DNA of 64,000 bases from Bacteroidota bacterium (GCA_016715425.1 JADKAC010000005.1:1116001-1180000); one strand, 5' to 3'; positions 31,996 through 41,784 are shown, counted from the first letter of the stretch. The notes: generated by a model from the letters alone, not told the origin. Program-made: numbers and translations.

Positions 31996-33632
31996 TGACA
32001 CAAAAAGACCAGCAACAATTAGGTAAAACCCTTTGGGCTATCGCAGACAACTTGCGAGGTGCAATGAATGCAGATGATTTTCGTGATTATATGCTTTCAT
32101 TTCTTTTTCTACGGTATTTATCCTACAACTATGAAGAAGCGGCAAAGAAAGAATTAGGGAAAGACTATCCCAATTTACCTATTACGGACAAGAGAACGCC
32201 TCTTTCAGTATGGTATGCTTCCAATAAAGATGAAGTTGTGGACTTTGAACAACAGATGCGAAGAAAAGTGCATTATGTAATCGAACCAGCTCACTTGTGG
32301 AGTAATATTAGCGAAATGGCTCGAACACAGAATCCAGAGCTATTAGTAACCCTAGAATCAGGGTTTAGATACATAGAAAACGAATCCTTTGAAAGTGCCT
32401 TTCAGGGCTTATTTTCTGAAATCAATTTGAATTCAGAAAAACTCGGAAAAACATCAGCCGAAAGAAACAAAAAGCTTTGTACCATTATTCAAAAAATTGC
32501 AGAAGGCATTGCTGAATTCTCTGCCGACTCTGATACACTAGGAGACGCTTATGAATATTTGATAGGCGAATTTGCAGCAGGTTCAGGCAAAAAAGCTGGA
32601 GAGTTTTATACACCACAACAAATTTCAACTATCCTTTCTGAAATTGTAACCTTAGACAGTCAAGAACCAAAAACAGGAAAGAAAAAGAAACTGGATAAAG
32701 TGTTGGATATGGCTTGTGGTTCGGGTTCTTTATTGCTCAATGTTAGAAAGCGAATCAAAGATAGTGGCGGTAGTGTGGGCAAAATTTACGGACAGGAAAA
32801 AAATATCACTACCTACAACCTTGCCCGAATGAATATGCTTTTGCACGGAATGAAAGACACCGAGTTTGAGATATTCCACGGAGATACATTGGAAAATAGT
32901 TGGTCATTGCTTAACGAAATGAACCCTAGCAAGAAAACAGAGTTTGATGCTATTGTAGCCAATCCGCCTTTTAGTTTGCGTTGGGAACCAAATGACACAC
33001 TTGCGGAAGATTTTCGCTTTAAAAGTTATGGGTTAGCACCAAAGTCAGCGGCAGACTTTGCTTTCTTATTGCACGGCTTTCACTTCTTAGGTAAAGAAGG
33101 AACAATGGCGATTATTTTACCACACGGAGTTTTATTCCGTGGTGGTGCAGAAGAAAGAATCAGAAAGAAACTATTAATAGACAATCACATTGACACCGTA
33201 ATTGGTTTACCTTCTAACTTATTCTACTCGACAGGAATTCCAGTTTGTATTTTAGTTTTAAAGAAATGCAAAAAACACGATGATGTTTTGTTTATCAATG
33301 CATCCGAACACTACAAACAAGGCAAAAGACAGAATACTTTAAGAGAAGGAGAAAACGGAGAGCAAAATGATATTCGAAAAATTGTGGAGACTTACCAATA
33401 CCGTCCTGACCTTATTGAAAAATATTCCCGTAGAGTTTCAATGGACGAAATTGAAAAGAATGGCTACAACTTGAATATTTCAAGGTATGTGAGTACATCA
33501 GAAGACGAAGTGCAAATTGATATAAGGGAAGTAAATAAAAAACTAGTTGAGATTGATAAGAAATCAATGGATGCATTGAATAAGCACAATATGTTTTTGA
33601 GGGAGTTGGGATTACCAGTTATTCCGAGATGA
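31995..33632 (+). CDS. hsdM: Type I restriction-modification DNA methyltransferase subunit
   Basis: 545 residues, starting within the stop of the PrrC-like gene. The N-terminal helical HsdM domain (LGKTLWAIADNLRGAMNADDFRDYMLSFLFLRYLS) is followed by an N6-adenine methyltransferase core. Motif X/I region GEFYTPQQIS and DMACGSGSLLL bind SAM, and the catalytic motif IV is VANPPFSLRW. The C-terminal part is complete. It methylates adenines at sites chosen by HsdS. With hsdS possibly out of frame, its target is uncertain. Confidence 0.95.
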   Translation: MTQKDQQQLGKTLWAIADNLRGAMNADDFRDYMLSFLFLRYLSYNYEEAAKKELGKDYPNLPITDKRTPLSVWYASNKDEVVDFEQQMRRKVHYVIEPAHLWSNISEMARTQNPELLVTLESGFRYIENESFESAFQGLFSEINLNSEKLGKTSAERNKKLCTIIQKIAEGIAEFSADSDTLGDAYEYLIGEFAAGSGKKAGEFYTPQQISTILSEIVTLDSQEPKTGKKKKLDKVLDMACGSGSLLLNVRKRIKDSGGSVGKIYGQEKNITTYNLARMNMLLHGMKDTEFEIFHGDTLENSWSLLNEMNPSKKTEFDAIVANPPFSLRWEPNDTLAEDFRFKSYGLAPKSAADFAFLLHGFHFLGKEGTMAIILPHGVLFRGGAEERIRKKLLIDNHIDTVIGLPSNLFYSTGIPVCILVLKKCKKHDDVLFINASEHYKQGKRQNTLREGENGEQNDIRKIVETYQYRPDLIEKYSRRVSMDEIEKNGYNLNISRYVSTSEDEVQIDIREVNKKLVEIDKKSMDALNKHNMFLRELGLPVIPR

Positions 33633-33681
33633 TGTAAGAATAAAGTTTTAATTCGAACAGGCTCTTTTTTCTGTTCTTCTT

Positions 33682-33715
33682 CCTCACAGCGTTCCCTTCG
33701 GGTAACACTGTGAGG
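33682..33715. repeat. Hairpin A with compensatory stem changes
   Basis: CCTCACAGCGTT / AACACTGTGAGG around CCCTTCGGGT. Relative to copies at 18224 and 22541 (CCTCGCAGAGTT / AACTCTCTGCGG) both arms differ, yet they still pair. This indicates selection for the stem-loop. It lies 50 bases after hsdM and may terminate the operon or be a REP-type element. Confidence 0.7.
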
Positions 33716-33747
33716 ACAGCACAAGAATTATTAAGCATTTGCATTTC

Positions 33748-33829
33748 TAGCCCCGATAGTAACGGAAAGCCCGCACCCCGTTTTTCACGGGGGCGGACTT
33801 GAAGTGAATAGCGGGAAATAGCTCCTAAT
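33748..33829. repeat. 82-bp Bacteroidota-type intergenic repeat (inverted copy at 60313-60394)
   Basis: TAGCCCCGATAG...AAAGCCCGCACCCCG TTTTTCACGGG...AGCGGGAAATAGCTCCTAAT. The same element in reverse orientation lies at 60313-60394, so the two copies bracket about 26.5 kb as an inverted pair. Elements of this kind are common between genes in Bacteroidota. No gene between hsdM and the V-ATPase K gene. Confidence 0.8.
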
Positions 33830-33908
33830 ATTTTTTATTTATCTCACGCAGGTTATCAATGGCTTCGAACAAAACCATTATGTATTTACAGATTGCAATA
33901 TCATAAAT

Positions 33909-34370
33909 CTATATGGTAGCGCTAATAAGAAATGTGGCTGCGAAGGCGATGATTGCATAGAGTTCGGGGAACACTGCGAGCACCATAGTTTTGCCAAATA
34001 CATCGTGGCCGGAAGCCATTGCTTCTATTCCATTGGCTACTACCTGCCCCTGCTGAATGGCGGAGTATAAACATACGAGACCGAGTATGATGCCTGCGGC
34101 TAAAATGGCGCCGCCTTGCATGATAGTCATTTCGCCGGCGGGTATTGCTGCCAACTTTGTGTTCATAATAAAAAAACCGGCAAAGCCATATAATCCCTGG
34201 GAGCCGGGTAAGGCACTGAGCAACATATAGTTTCCGAATGCATCGGGTTTTTTCTTTAATGCGCCTAATGTTGCACGGCCACCAATGGATACTCCGGTTG
34301 CACTTCCAATTCCGGATAAACCGACCATTAATCCGAGACCGATGAAAGCTAAAATAACTGCGATTGTCAT
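33909..34370 (-). CDS. V-type ATPase proteolipid (K/c) subunit
   Basis: 153 residues, four membrane helices in two hairpins (a duplicated c-subunit), forming the rotor ring. The ion-binding Glu136 is in VFPELYA. Leu54, Ser57 and Gln58 in LPGSQGLYGF and Gln107 in AIQQGQV match the ligand pattern of Na+-binding rings such as Enterococcus NtpK (Leu, Thr, Gln, Gln, Glu). Sodium coupling is therefore plausible, which I infer from motif only. It is the last gene of the operon. Confidence 0.9.
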   Translation of the reverse strand: MTIAVILAFIGLGLMVGLSGIGSATGVSIGGRATLGALKKKPDAFGNYMLLSALPGSQGLYGFAGFFIMNTKLAAIPAGEMTIMQGGAILAAGIILGLVCLYSAIQQGQVVANGIEAMASGHDVFGKTMVLAVFPELYAIIAFAATFLISATI

Positions 34371-34388
34371 AGTAAAAATTTTAAAAGG

Positions 34389-36161
34389 TTATGATTTTGA
34401 TTTAAATGGTTTGTATTGTTTTCCGCCGCCGATGAATCCTGCATTTTTATAAAATTCAACAAAGGTTAATCGCACGGGATGTACGAATGCACTTAATGTG
34501 GAAATGCCAAAATTTAATCCGTGACCAAATAGTAAAACGATAAGAAATAATAATTGACTGATAACAGGAACACCACCGAGCAAGCTTAATGAAATGCTAT
34601 TTACAACCAAGCCGAGAATGGAAGATGACAGGCCGAGGGCAAATAAACGGATGTAAGATAGTACGTCGCCAAACAAGCCTGTGATGCCGTAAATATCCCA
34701 AAGGCCTGTTCCTATTCTTCCTAAAATTCCTTTGTCGGGATTGCTGAATGCGATGATTAAAAACAAGCCGATAGCGATGGAGGCTAATGCAATTAAGTTT
34801 TGGAAATGTGCTGCATACATGAGCGCACCTACTATTCCCAAGATCCAACCGATGGGTGATAATGCATAGGCAAAACCGTACATGCGCCATCTGTTAATTG
34901 CACGCAGGGCCATTCCAAATAAAATTTGTGTGATACCAATTATTAATGAAAGATTAAATAGTTGATCTACATCTAAGAATTTGTCTTTAAGATTAATGAG
35001 GAAAGGAATATTTACGGTAGCGAGCGCAATTCCAAAAACAGTTCCGGTTAATAATCCAAATAAAACGGTGGCGCCGCCAAGAAAAATTCCAAGATTTAAT
35101 AATGGTTTTATTTCGGGTTTTTTAATTGTAAATCGCAATACGATTACAGTGGTCAATATGATTAATCCATAACCTACATCGCCGAGACACATTCCGAAAA
35201 ACAAGGTAAAGAATGGTGCGAAGTATGGCGTTAAATCCAACTCGGAATAAATGGGTAAAGAAAATAAATCGCCGATAGGTTGATACACTTTACTGAAGGC
35301 AGAATTTTTTAAAAGTATCGGCACTTTATCATCTACAACAGGTTTCTCACTGGTGAATGCAACACCTGAATTTTCTAACAGTGTATTTAATTCTTCAGCT
35401 TGAGTAACCGGTACCCATGCTTGCAACAATTGTAATTTTCCATCGTGATGTAAATAGGTATTGTACATCGCATTATCCCAATCCATTTCTTCTTCCAACT
35501 TCAATTGCGCTTGCGATAATAAATCGGTGTAGGATGCCAATGCATGTAACTCTGTTTCTGTTTTTCCAATAGCATGTTGCACTTTCTCATACTCAGATAA
35601 TAGCGTTGCAAGACTATGTTGTGGAATGCTGATATATTCTGCTTGAATTTCGGGAATTGCTGCATCATTATCTACAATAAAAAACCACACATGTTTTCCA
35701 TTATCTTGCGCAATGTATAATGCATGTTGATTATACCAGTTTTTATCGAATCTGGATTTAGAACATTCAAAGAAATGCAGATACACTCCTTCGGCATTTA
35801 ATTGCTCTAATCGTTTGCCGGGTATTTCGCCCCAGGGACGCAACACTTCCAATTGTATTTCAATTTCTTTCTTGCGTTTTTCTTGTTGTGCTTCTGTGTT
35901 GCGCAGTGAGTTTAATTTCTGCAATACTTCATCTGCTGTTTTTAGATTTAAATTTTCAATGGGTGGTTTTTCAAGTTGCTCTAATGTTTTTTTAGCCTCA
36001 CTTAATTTATGTAATTGCTTTAACGCTTCTTCTGCTTTTTCTGAAATAGATTCTTGTAATGTTTCAATATGCACAATACCCAATGCTCTTAACTTCATCA
36101 GGAAATCATCGTATTCCCTGTGATAAATCAGAAATGAATATTTCAGCATCTTGGTAATCAT
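34389..36161 (-). CDS. V-type ATPase subunit I (a-subunit, stator/ion channel)
   Basis: 590 residues. The N-terminal 300 residues are cytoplasmic and rich in coiled coil (EKAEEALKQLHKLSEAKKTLEQLEK). The C-terminal half has seven to eight membrane helices (PYFAPFFTLFFGMCLGDVGYGLIIL, LFGLLTGTVFGIALA, DVLSYIRLFALGLSSSILGLVVN). The essential arginine for ion passage is in SYIRLFALGL. Its start overlaps the end of the D gene (ATGA). Complete. Confidence 0.92.
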   Translation of the reverse strand: MITKMLKYSFLIYHREYDDFLMKLRALGIVHIETLQESISEKAEEALKQLHKLSEAKKTLEQLEKPPIENLNLKTADEVLQKLNSLRNTEAQQEKRKKEIEIQLEVLRPWGEIPGKRLEQLNAEGVYLHFFECSKSRFDKNWYNQHALYIAQDNGKHVWFFIVDNDAAIPEIQAEYISIPQHSLATLLSEYEKVQHAIGKTETELHALASYTDLLSQAQLKLEEEMDWDNAMYNTYLHHDGKLQLLQAWVPVTQAEELNTLLENSGVAFTSEKPVVDDKVPILLKNSAFSKVYQPIGDLFSLPIYSELDLTPYFAPFFTLFFGMCLGDVGYGLIILTTVIVLRFTIKKPEIKPLLNLGIFLGGATVLFGLLTGTVFGIALATVNIPFLINLKDKFLDVDQLFNLSLIIGITQILFGMALRAINRWRMYGFAYALSPIGWILGIVGALMYAAHFQNLIALASIAIGLFLIIAFSNPDKGILGRIGTGLWDIYGITGLFGDVLSYIRLFALGLSSSILGLVVNSISLSLLGGVPVISQLLFLIVLLFGHGLNFGISTLSAFVHPVRLTFVEFYKNAGFIGGGKQYKPFKSKS

Positions 36162-36754
36162 CAGGCTTCTTGTTCCATTTTATTTTTTAATAATTTTTGA
36201 GAAGATTTAGCAAGATTATCTTCATCTTCCATATAGCGTTTTATTTTTCGTTTCGCTTCTTCCAATTCAGGTATCTGCACTTTCTCATACAGATTTAATT
36301 TCTGTGTTGTTTTTTTTCTTTCGGAGATTAAAATATCCATTTGTTGTTGCAACACATCCAGATTTATTTTTTTATGAACGAGCATTTGCATAAGCTGTAC
36401 TCCTTCCAATAACCAAAGCGGATATGCTAATGGTGAAAAAGATTTTATCTCAAATTCTACTTTAGTTAACACAGGAAATGCAACGCCGGCAAATTTTTGT
36501 TTATGCGTAATAATATTTGTAACACTTATTAAATCCTTATCCCATTCCTTCCACATTGTTTCAAAAGGTTTTAGCTTATCTAATTCGTCTGCCAACAATT
36601 GTTTTTCATTTTCAAGAGTTACACCCAATTTTTTTATTTCGAAACGCAACGCACTTTCCTTACTGCGAATAGTAGGCAATGCAGCAGCACGGATTTTTAC
36701 AGCCCGTTCTATTTCCTGTAAAGCAATTTTATTATATTGAAACTTCAGCGCCAT
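36161..36754 (-). CDS. V-type ATPase subunit D (central stalk)
   Basis: 197 residues, almost entirely helical with N- and C-terminal coiled coils, as in the rotor-shaft subunit D (KFQYNKIALQEIERAVKIRAAALPTIRSKE at the start; ISERKKTTQKLNLYEKVQIPELEEAKRKIKRYMEDED near the end). It overlaps the B gene by 23 bases and the I gene by an ATGA junction. Confidence 0.9.
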   Translation of the reverse strand: MALKFQYNKIALQEIERAVKIRAAALPTIRSKESALRFEIKKLGVTLENEKQLLADELDKLKPFETMWKEWDKDLISVTNIITHKQKFAGVAFPVLTKVEFEIKSFSPLAYPLWLLEGVQLMQMLVHKKINLDVLQQQMDILISERKKTTQKLNLYEKVQIPELEEAKRKIKRYMEDEDNLAKSSQKLLKNKMEQEA

Positions 36755-38075
36755 GTGTTTGTTTCCAATATTTTTTTATAAATTCTTCTTTAATACCCAC
36801 TTCTTCTACTTTAAAATTTGCGGATAATAATTTCCATGCAATATCCAACATCGCATTCATTTCTAATTGCACATCAATTGCCAATAATTGCAGTGTATAT
36901 TGTTTTGCAAATTTGAGAGTGCGTTTATCATAATCACTCAAATCAAAACCATTATCCATTTTTGTTTTTGCTTCTGCGGCATCGGCATATAAACGGATAC
37001 ATGCATTCATTACTTGCGGATGATCTTCACGGGTTTTCTTTCCAATTACTAATTGTTTTAATCGTGATAAACTTCGGAACGGATCAATGATCACTTTTCC
37101 TGTATCAGAATCTTTTCTTAAAAACAATTGACCTTCGGTAATGTAACCTGTATTATCCGGAATAGCATGTGTAATATCTCCCTGATTAATTGTAGTAACT
37201 GCAATAATTGTAATACTGCCACCTTCAGGAAATTGCACTGCTTTTTCATACAGTCTTGCAAGATCAGAATATAAAGAACCCGGCATACTATCCTTGGAAG
37301 GAATCTGATCCATACGATTGGAAACGATACTCAATGCATCAGCATACAAAGTCATATCGGTAAGTAACACCAATACGTTTTCATTTTTTTGAAATGCAAA
37401 ATATTCAGCAGTGGTTAAAGCAGAATCAGGAATCAGTAATCTCTCTACCGGTGGATCTCCTGTAGTATTTATAAACGCAATTATTTTATCGGAAACACCG
37501 GCTTGTGAAAATGCATTTTTGAAATACAAAAAATCATCGTTGGATAAACCCATACCACCGAGAATAATTTTATCTGCATTTGCTTTTAATGCAACAGATG
37601 CCATCACTTCATTATACGGTTGATCGGGATCTGCAAAGAATGGAATTTTCTGTCCACCTAATAATGTGTTATTCAAATCAATTCCAGCAATGCCCGTAAA
37701 TATTGGTTGATTCGGTTGTAATCTTCTTACAGGATTTACAGAAGGCCCGCCAATTTCAGTTTTTGTTCCTTCTATTTCCGGCCAACCATCAATGGGTTTT
37801 CCAAAAGCATTAAAGAATCTGCCACGCATTTTTTCGCTTACCTGAATGCTGGGAGATTCACCAAGAAATATCACTTCTGAATTACTTGCAATACCTTCTG
37901 TTCCGGAAAATATTTGCAGCGTAACATCATCACCTTTCATTTTTACAACTTGCGCAAGTCTGCCATCTACAATTGCAAGTTCTTCATTTTTTATACCACT
38001 TGCTTTTAAAGTACAAGTTGCTTTGGTGATATAATCAATATGTGTTATCCGTTTTTGAAAAGGAGTTATTTCCAT
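36732..38075 (-). CDS. V-type ATPase subunit B (non-catalytic nucleotide-binding)
   Basis: 447 residues. Beta-barrel N-terminus (YITKATCTLKASGIKNEELAIVDGRLAQVVKMKG), then the RecA-like domain with PIFTGIAGIDLNNTLLGGQKIPFFADPDQPYNE, where the P-loop is replaced, as usual for B subunits. DMTLYADALSIVSNRMDQIPSKDSMPGSLYSDLA and the SGSITI...PDNTGYITEGQLFL-type region follow. It forms the alternating A3B3 head with subunit A. The gap to the A gene is 62 bases. Confidence 0.93.
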   Translation of the reverse strand: MEITPFQKRITHIDYITKATCTLKASGIKNEELAIVDGRLAQVVKMKGDDVTLQIFSGTEGIASNSEVIFLGESPSIQVSEKMRGRFFNAFGKPIDGWPEIEGTKTEIGGPSVNPVRRLQPNQPIFTGIAGIDLNNTLLGGQKIPFFADPDQPYNEVMASVALKANADKIILGGMGLSNDDFLYFKNAFSQAGVSDKIIAFINTTGDPPVERLLIPDSALTTAEYFAFQKNENVLVLLTDMTLYADALSIVSNRMDQIPSKDSMPGSLYSDLARLYEKAVQFPEGGSITIIAVTTINQGDITHAIPDNTGYITEGQLFLRKDSDTGKVIIDPFRSLSRLKQLVIGKKTREDHPQVMNACIRLYADAAEAKTKMDNGFDLSDYDKRTLKFAKQYTLQLLAIDVQLEMNAMLDIAWKLLSANFKVEEVGIKEEFIKKYWKQTHGAEVSI

Positions 38076-38137
38076 TTTTCAATAATTAATTAGGAATTAA
38101 AATATGTTGTTCTGCTAATGCTTCATCTAATTGCTTC

Positions 38138-39859
38138 TCATAATTCTTTATATGGTTCAGAATTAAATTCTGCATAATTCATTTGTTTGCAAATATTAAT
38201 CAGCTTGCGAAAGAAAGGACGCACTTCACTAAATTTTTCAAATTGAAAATCCGTATTACAAATAGATAATATTTTTTCATTCATATACAATTGTCTTTCC
38301 ACCGGAGTCATTTGATCAATATCATCAAATGCATCTTGTTGCAGAATTACAAAATCCAGCAACTCCCCTTTCCAAAACTGCACATGAAATTCAACCGGTA
38401 CACCATCATCTCCCAAAATATTTATCTGATCAAAAGATTCTTTTGCACGCAACATAAAATTTTTCATTTCCAATGCATACTCAATCCAATTTCCAGAAAT
38501 ATTTTCCGCCATTTGTTTTTTAAATTCAGGATATTCTAAATACTTCGAATAACTATCAATCGGATCAACTGCAGGATATCGTTTGCTATCTGCACGACGT
38601 TGCGAAAGTGCATAAAAACATCTCGCTGCTTTTTTTGTGGATTCAGTTACAGGTTCTTTAAAATTTCCACCCGCTGGAGAAACAGTTCCAATAAAAGTAA
38701 TAGAGCCGAATTTTTTATTATTTAATTGCACATAACCTGCACGGGAATAAAAATTAGAAATCACTGCGGGCAAGTCCATAGGAAATGCATCGGGGCCGGG
38801 TAACTCTTCCAAACGATTCGACATTTCACGCAATGCCTGCGCCCAACGTGATGTGGAATCTGCAAGTAATAATACTTTCAATCCCATATTGCGATAATAT
38901 TCACAGATAGTCATGGCAGTATAAACAGAAGCCTCACGGGCAGCAACCGGCATGTTGGAAGTGTTTGCAATAATTACTGTGCGCTCCATTAATTTACGTC
39001 CGGTTTTCGGATCAATTAATTCGGGAAATTCTTTAAATATTTCTACCACTTCATTTGCTCTTTCACCACATGCAGCTACAACCACTACATCGGCAGTTGC
39101 TTGTTTTGCAAGCGCATGTTGTAATACAGTTTTACCTGCACCAAATGGACCGGGAATAAATCCTGTTCCACCTTCTAACATCGGATGTAATGAATCAATT
39201 GTGCGCACACCGGTTTCCAATAATTTGAATGGTCGCAATTTTTCGCTGAAAAATTTTAATGGAATTTTTGCAGGCCATTTATTTATCATACCTGCATCAA
39301 TCGTTTTTCCTGTTTCATTTTCCAGCGTTGCAATTGTATCTGATAATTTATAAGTACCTGCGGATACAATCGTTTTTATTTTCCAACTTCCCACCAAATT
39401 AAATGGCGCCATTATTTTATGTGGCAATCCATTCTCTTCCACTTGTCCTAACCAATCACTTGCATTTACAATATCACCTGTTTTCATCAGTGGTGTAAAA
39501 TTCCATTCACTTTCTGTTTCTAATGGATGTGATTGTTCACCACGTTTTAAAAAAGTACCTTCAAATTTTTCTAAATCATTTTGCAAACCATCATAGCGTT
39601 TCGATAAAATTCCGGGACCTAATTGTATTTCCAACATGCTTCCGGTAAACTCCACTTTTGTACCTACAGTTAATCCACGAGTACTGTCATATACCTGCAC
39701 AGAAACAGTGTTGGCATTTACCTTTATTACCTCACCCAATAATTTTTCTTTTCCGGTATCTATGAAACACATTTCATTTTGTATTACAGGACCATCGGGT
39801 TCTATCGTCACCAGATTGCTGATGATACCTTTAATAACACCATGCGTTTGCTTATTCAT
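38138..39859 (-). CDS. V-type ATPase subunit A (catalytic)
   Basis: 573 residues. The P-loop GPFGAGKT is at residues 237-244. Other hallmarks are ACGERANEVVEIFKEFPEL with the catalytic Glu, ANTSNMPVAAREASVYT, DSTSRWAQALREMSNRLEELPGPDAFP and the SPAGGNFKEPVTEST segment. The A-specific insertion (the non-homologous region around residues 100-190) is present. It hydrolyses or synthesises ATP, coupled to ion flow through the I/K membrane sector. Confidence 0.95.
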   Translation of the reverse strand: MNKQTHGVIKGIISNLVTIEPDGPVIQNEMCFIDTGKEKLLGEVIKVNANTVSVQVYDSTRGLTVGTKVEFTGSMLEIQLGPGILSKRYDGLQNDLEKFEGTFLKRGEQSHPLETESEWNFTPLMKTGDIVNASDWLGQVEENGLPHKIMAPFNLVGSWKIKTIVSAGTYKLSDTIATLENETGKTIDAGMINKWPAKIPLKFFSEKLRPFKLLETGVRTIDSLHPMLEGGTGFIPGPFGAGKTVLQHALAKQATADVVVVAACGERANEVVEIFKEFPELIDPKTGRKLMERTVIIANTSNMPVAAREASVYTAMTICEYYRNMGLKVLLLADSTSRWAQALREMSNRLEELPGPDAFPMDLPAVISNFYSRAGYVQLNNKKFGSITFIGTVSPAGGNFKEPVTESTKKAARCFYALSQRRADSKRYPAVDPIDSYSKYLEYPEFKKQMAENISGNWIEYALEMKNFMLRAKESFDQINILGDDGVPVEFHVQFWKGELLDFVILQQDAFDDIDQMTPVERQLYMNEKILSICNTDFQFEKFSEVRPFFRKLINICKQMNYAEFNSEPYKEL

Positions 39860-40661
39860 GTTTAATTTCAGTTATTGCGTTAAGAATTTCTTCCGTAGTA
39901 ATTGTATTTGATTTATCTGATAAATATTTCCAACGATTAGCTAATTGATTTTTTAAAGCAAATGCAATTAATTTTTCAAGGCTAAAATATTCAAAGAAAC
40001 TTCCAGCATTTAAATAATCCCAAAGCAATTGATCTATATACTTTTCTTTAATTGAAATATCACCTCTGCCAATCACCTCTGTTATACCGGATGTATTTGT
40101 AGTTTCATTCAGATATTGTTCTAATGTTCTAAGTTGTATTTTATCAAATGGCAAAGGTTCTGCTATTAAACTATCCTGCATATCCATTTTCAGATTATCA
40201 CCATAAAGCAACAACACATAATTTTTTAATGCCAAAGAAAACCTACCCCAGTTTTCTAAAAACAAGTTGCCGCAATTTATTAAATCGGTATAGTACAATG
40301 AAAACAATTTGTGTTCAACCACAGCAACCGGATGTTCTGTTGGCGTATTATCAAATGCATTAAAAAATTTTTCCTGATAAGAAAATAATATTTCTTTTTG
40401 GTTTGCTGCTTCTTCTAATTGCACTTGAGAATAACTACCACCCGGTTGTAATTCTTTTCCGGATTTAAATAATATAATCAGAAAGTTTTTTAAATCAATA
40501 GTATCATACACAAGTTGCAACCAATGTTGATCTGTTTCATTAATATAATCTTTATAGTCAATTATCAGATTGCGATAATCGGGATCAGAAGTTTGCTCAA
40601 GTGTAATTTCCGGAAGTCCGCACACTAAAGAATAGTAATCACTTCTGCCTTTATTCTGCAT
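39852..40661 (-). CDS. DUF2764 protein, V-type ATPase C/d-like subunit
   Basis: 269 residues, helical. The N-terminus DYYSLVCGLPEI-LEQ and the body match DUF2764, which takes the place of the C (d-type) connector between E and A in Bacteroidota and Chlamydiae V-ATPase operons. It overlaps the A gene start by 8 bases and the E gene end by 11 bases. The role in linking the ring to the central stalk is inferred from operon position. Confidence 0.8.
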   Translation of the reverse strand: MQNKGRSDYYSLVCGLPEITLEQTSDPDYRNLIIDYKDYINETDQHWLQLVYDTIDLKNFLIILFKSGKELQPGGSYSQVQLEEAANQKEILFSYQEKFFNAFDNTPTEHPVAVVEHKLFSLYYTDLINCGNLFLENWGRFSLALKNYVLLLYGDNLKMDMQDSLIAEPLPFDKIQLRTLEQYLNETTNTSGITEVIGRGDISIKEKYIDQLLWDYLNAGSFFEYFSLEKLIAFALKNQLANRWKYLSDKSNTITTEEILNAITEIKHE

Positions 40662-41259
40662 TGAACAGGGAAATTATTTCTGCATTTAAAAACTGAGAAA
40701 CAAGCGCATTAAAATCAGCATCTGTAAAACCAACATTATAATTACTTCCTTCAATACCAATTTTAAATCCGGAAGTGATAGTATCATCTTGCAGAAAAAC
40801 AGGTTCTTGCTGAAATACTTGTTGCAGTTTATTTTGTATTGCTTCTTTTATCTTTTGTTCATCTTGTGGGTTAAGATGAATAACTATTTGTTGAGTTTCA
40901 TTCTTATAAATATTCTGTGCAATCGTGGTTAATAAAGTTGCAGTTAACTCTGCATTTGAAAGGCTTTCACGAATTGGTTGTTTCACCACTTTTATTTTAA
41001 GTAGTTGTTTAATATCCTGTTTTAATTTTTCCATGATATTATCTCCGGCAAGTTTAAGAGTAGCATTTACCCGGCTTTGTATTTCTTCAGATTCTGCATT
41101 TGCTTTTGTAATTATTTCAGCCGCATGTTGTTTTGCATTTTCAATAATTTGCTGGGCTTCCTTTGCTGCATTGTCTAATAATTCTTTTTTCTCATTCTCT
41201 GCTTTTTCTATGCCTTCTTTAAATAGCTTTTCTGTTATTTCAACTAATTTATGATCCAT
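40651..41259 (-). CDS. V-type ATPase subunit E (peripheral stalk)
   Basis: 202 residues. A long N-terminal helix of Glu/Lys/Ala heptads (EKLFKEGIEKAENEKKELLDNAAKEAQQIIENAKQHAAEIITKANAESEEI) forms the right-handed coiled coil of the peripheral stalk, followed by a small globular C-terminal head. It is the first gene of the operon; the promoter must lie in 41260-41400. No separate G/H or F subunit gene is seen nearby. Confidence 0.85.
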   Translation of the reverse strand: MDHKLVEITEKLFKEGIEKAENEKKELLDNAAKEAQQIIENAKQHAAEIITKANAESEEIQSRVNATLKLAGDNIMEKLKQDIKQLLKIKVVKQPIRESLSNAELTATLLTTIAQNIYKNETQQIVIHLNPQDEQKIKEAIQNKLQQVFQQEPVFLQDDTITSGFKIGIEGSNYNVGFTDADFNALVSQFLNAEIISLFNAE

Positions 41260-41784
41260 ATTTGATGTTTATAATACAATTTAAAATCAGTAATTACAAT
41301 TCACATGTAAAGTTCTGCCGACCAAAACTTTGGTAAAATATATTCAAACATAAGGGTGGCGAAAAGTACTACAATTTAACTTATGGATTAAAAATAAAAC
41401 TTCTAATTAACTTATACTTGAATTTGAGAATGTATTTGATTGAAAATCGTTTGAAAAGCGGTTAGGATATAATGATAATATCTTAGGAATGGGTAAATAA
41501 AAAAACCCACACAGGAATTTGGTTTGATAAGACCTCACACCGACATGGTTAGAGGTGCCGGAGAGCTTTGTAATCCGGATTATGCAACAAATAAAATATT
41601 TGTCTTCTTACGGCACGCCATTACTTTTCCGAGCATTGACTCGCTATAATAATCATTGTTAGATCATCAAACAGTATTCCCGCATGAGTTATATCTTTAA
41701 AGAACGATTGCGAAGGTTAAATTACAGTAAACAAAATTATTAAACAAGATATTTGCAAAAAAAAATACATAAAATTTATCCACA
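41260..41784. promoter_or_regulatory. Divergent intergenic region
   Basis: 525 bases between the V-ATPase operon (minus) and the GH113-like gene (plus). Contains a small hairpin (CCGGAGAGCTTTGTAATCCGG near 41560) of unknown meaning. It resembles no riboswitch or tRNA I can name. Promoters for both directions are expected here. Confidence 0.4.

Noticed and set aside
41500..41600. Riboswitch or small RNA upstream of the GH113-like gene
   Set aside because: A weak CCGGA/TCCGG hairpin exists, but I see no conserved core of any known class and no terminator T-run.
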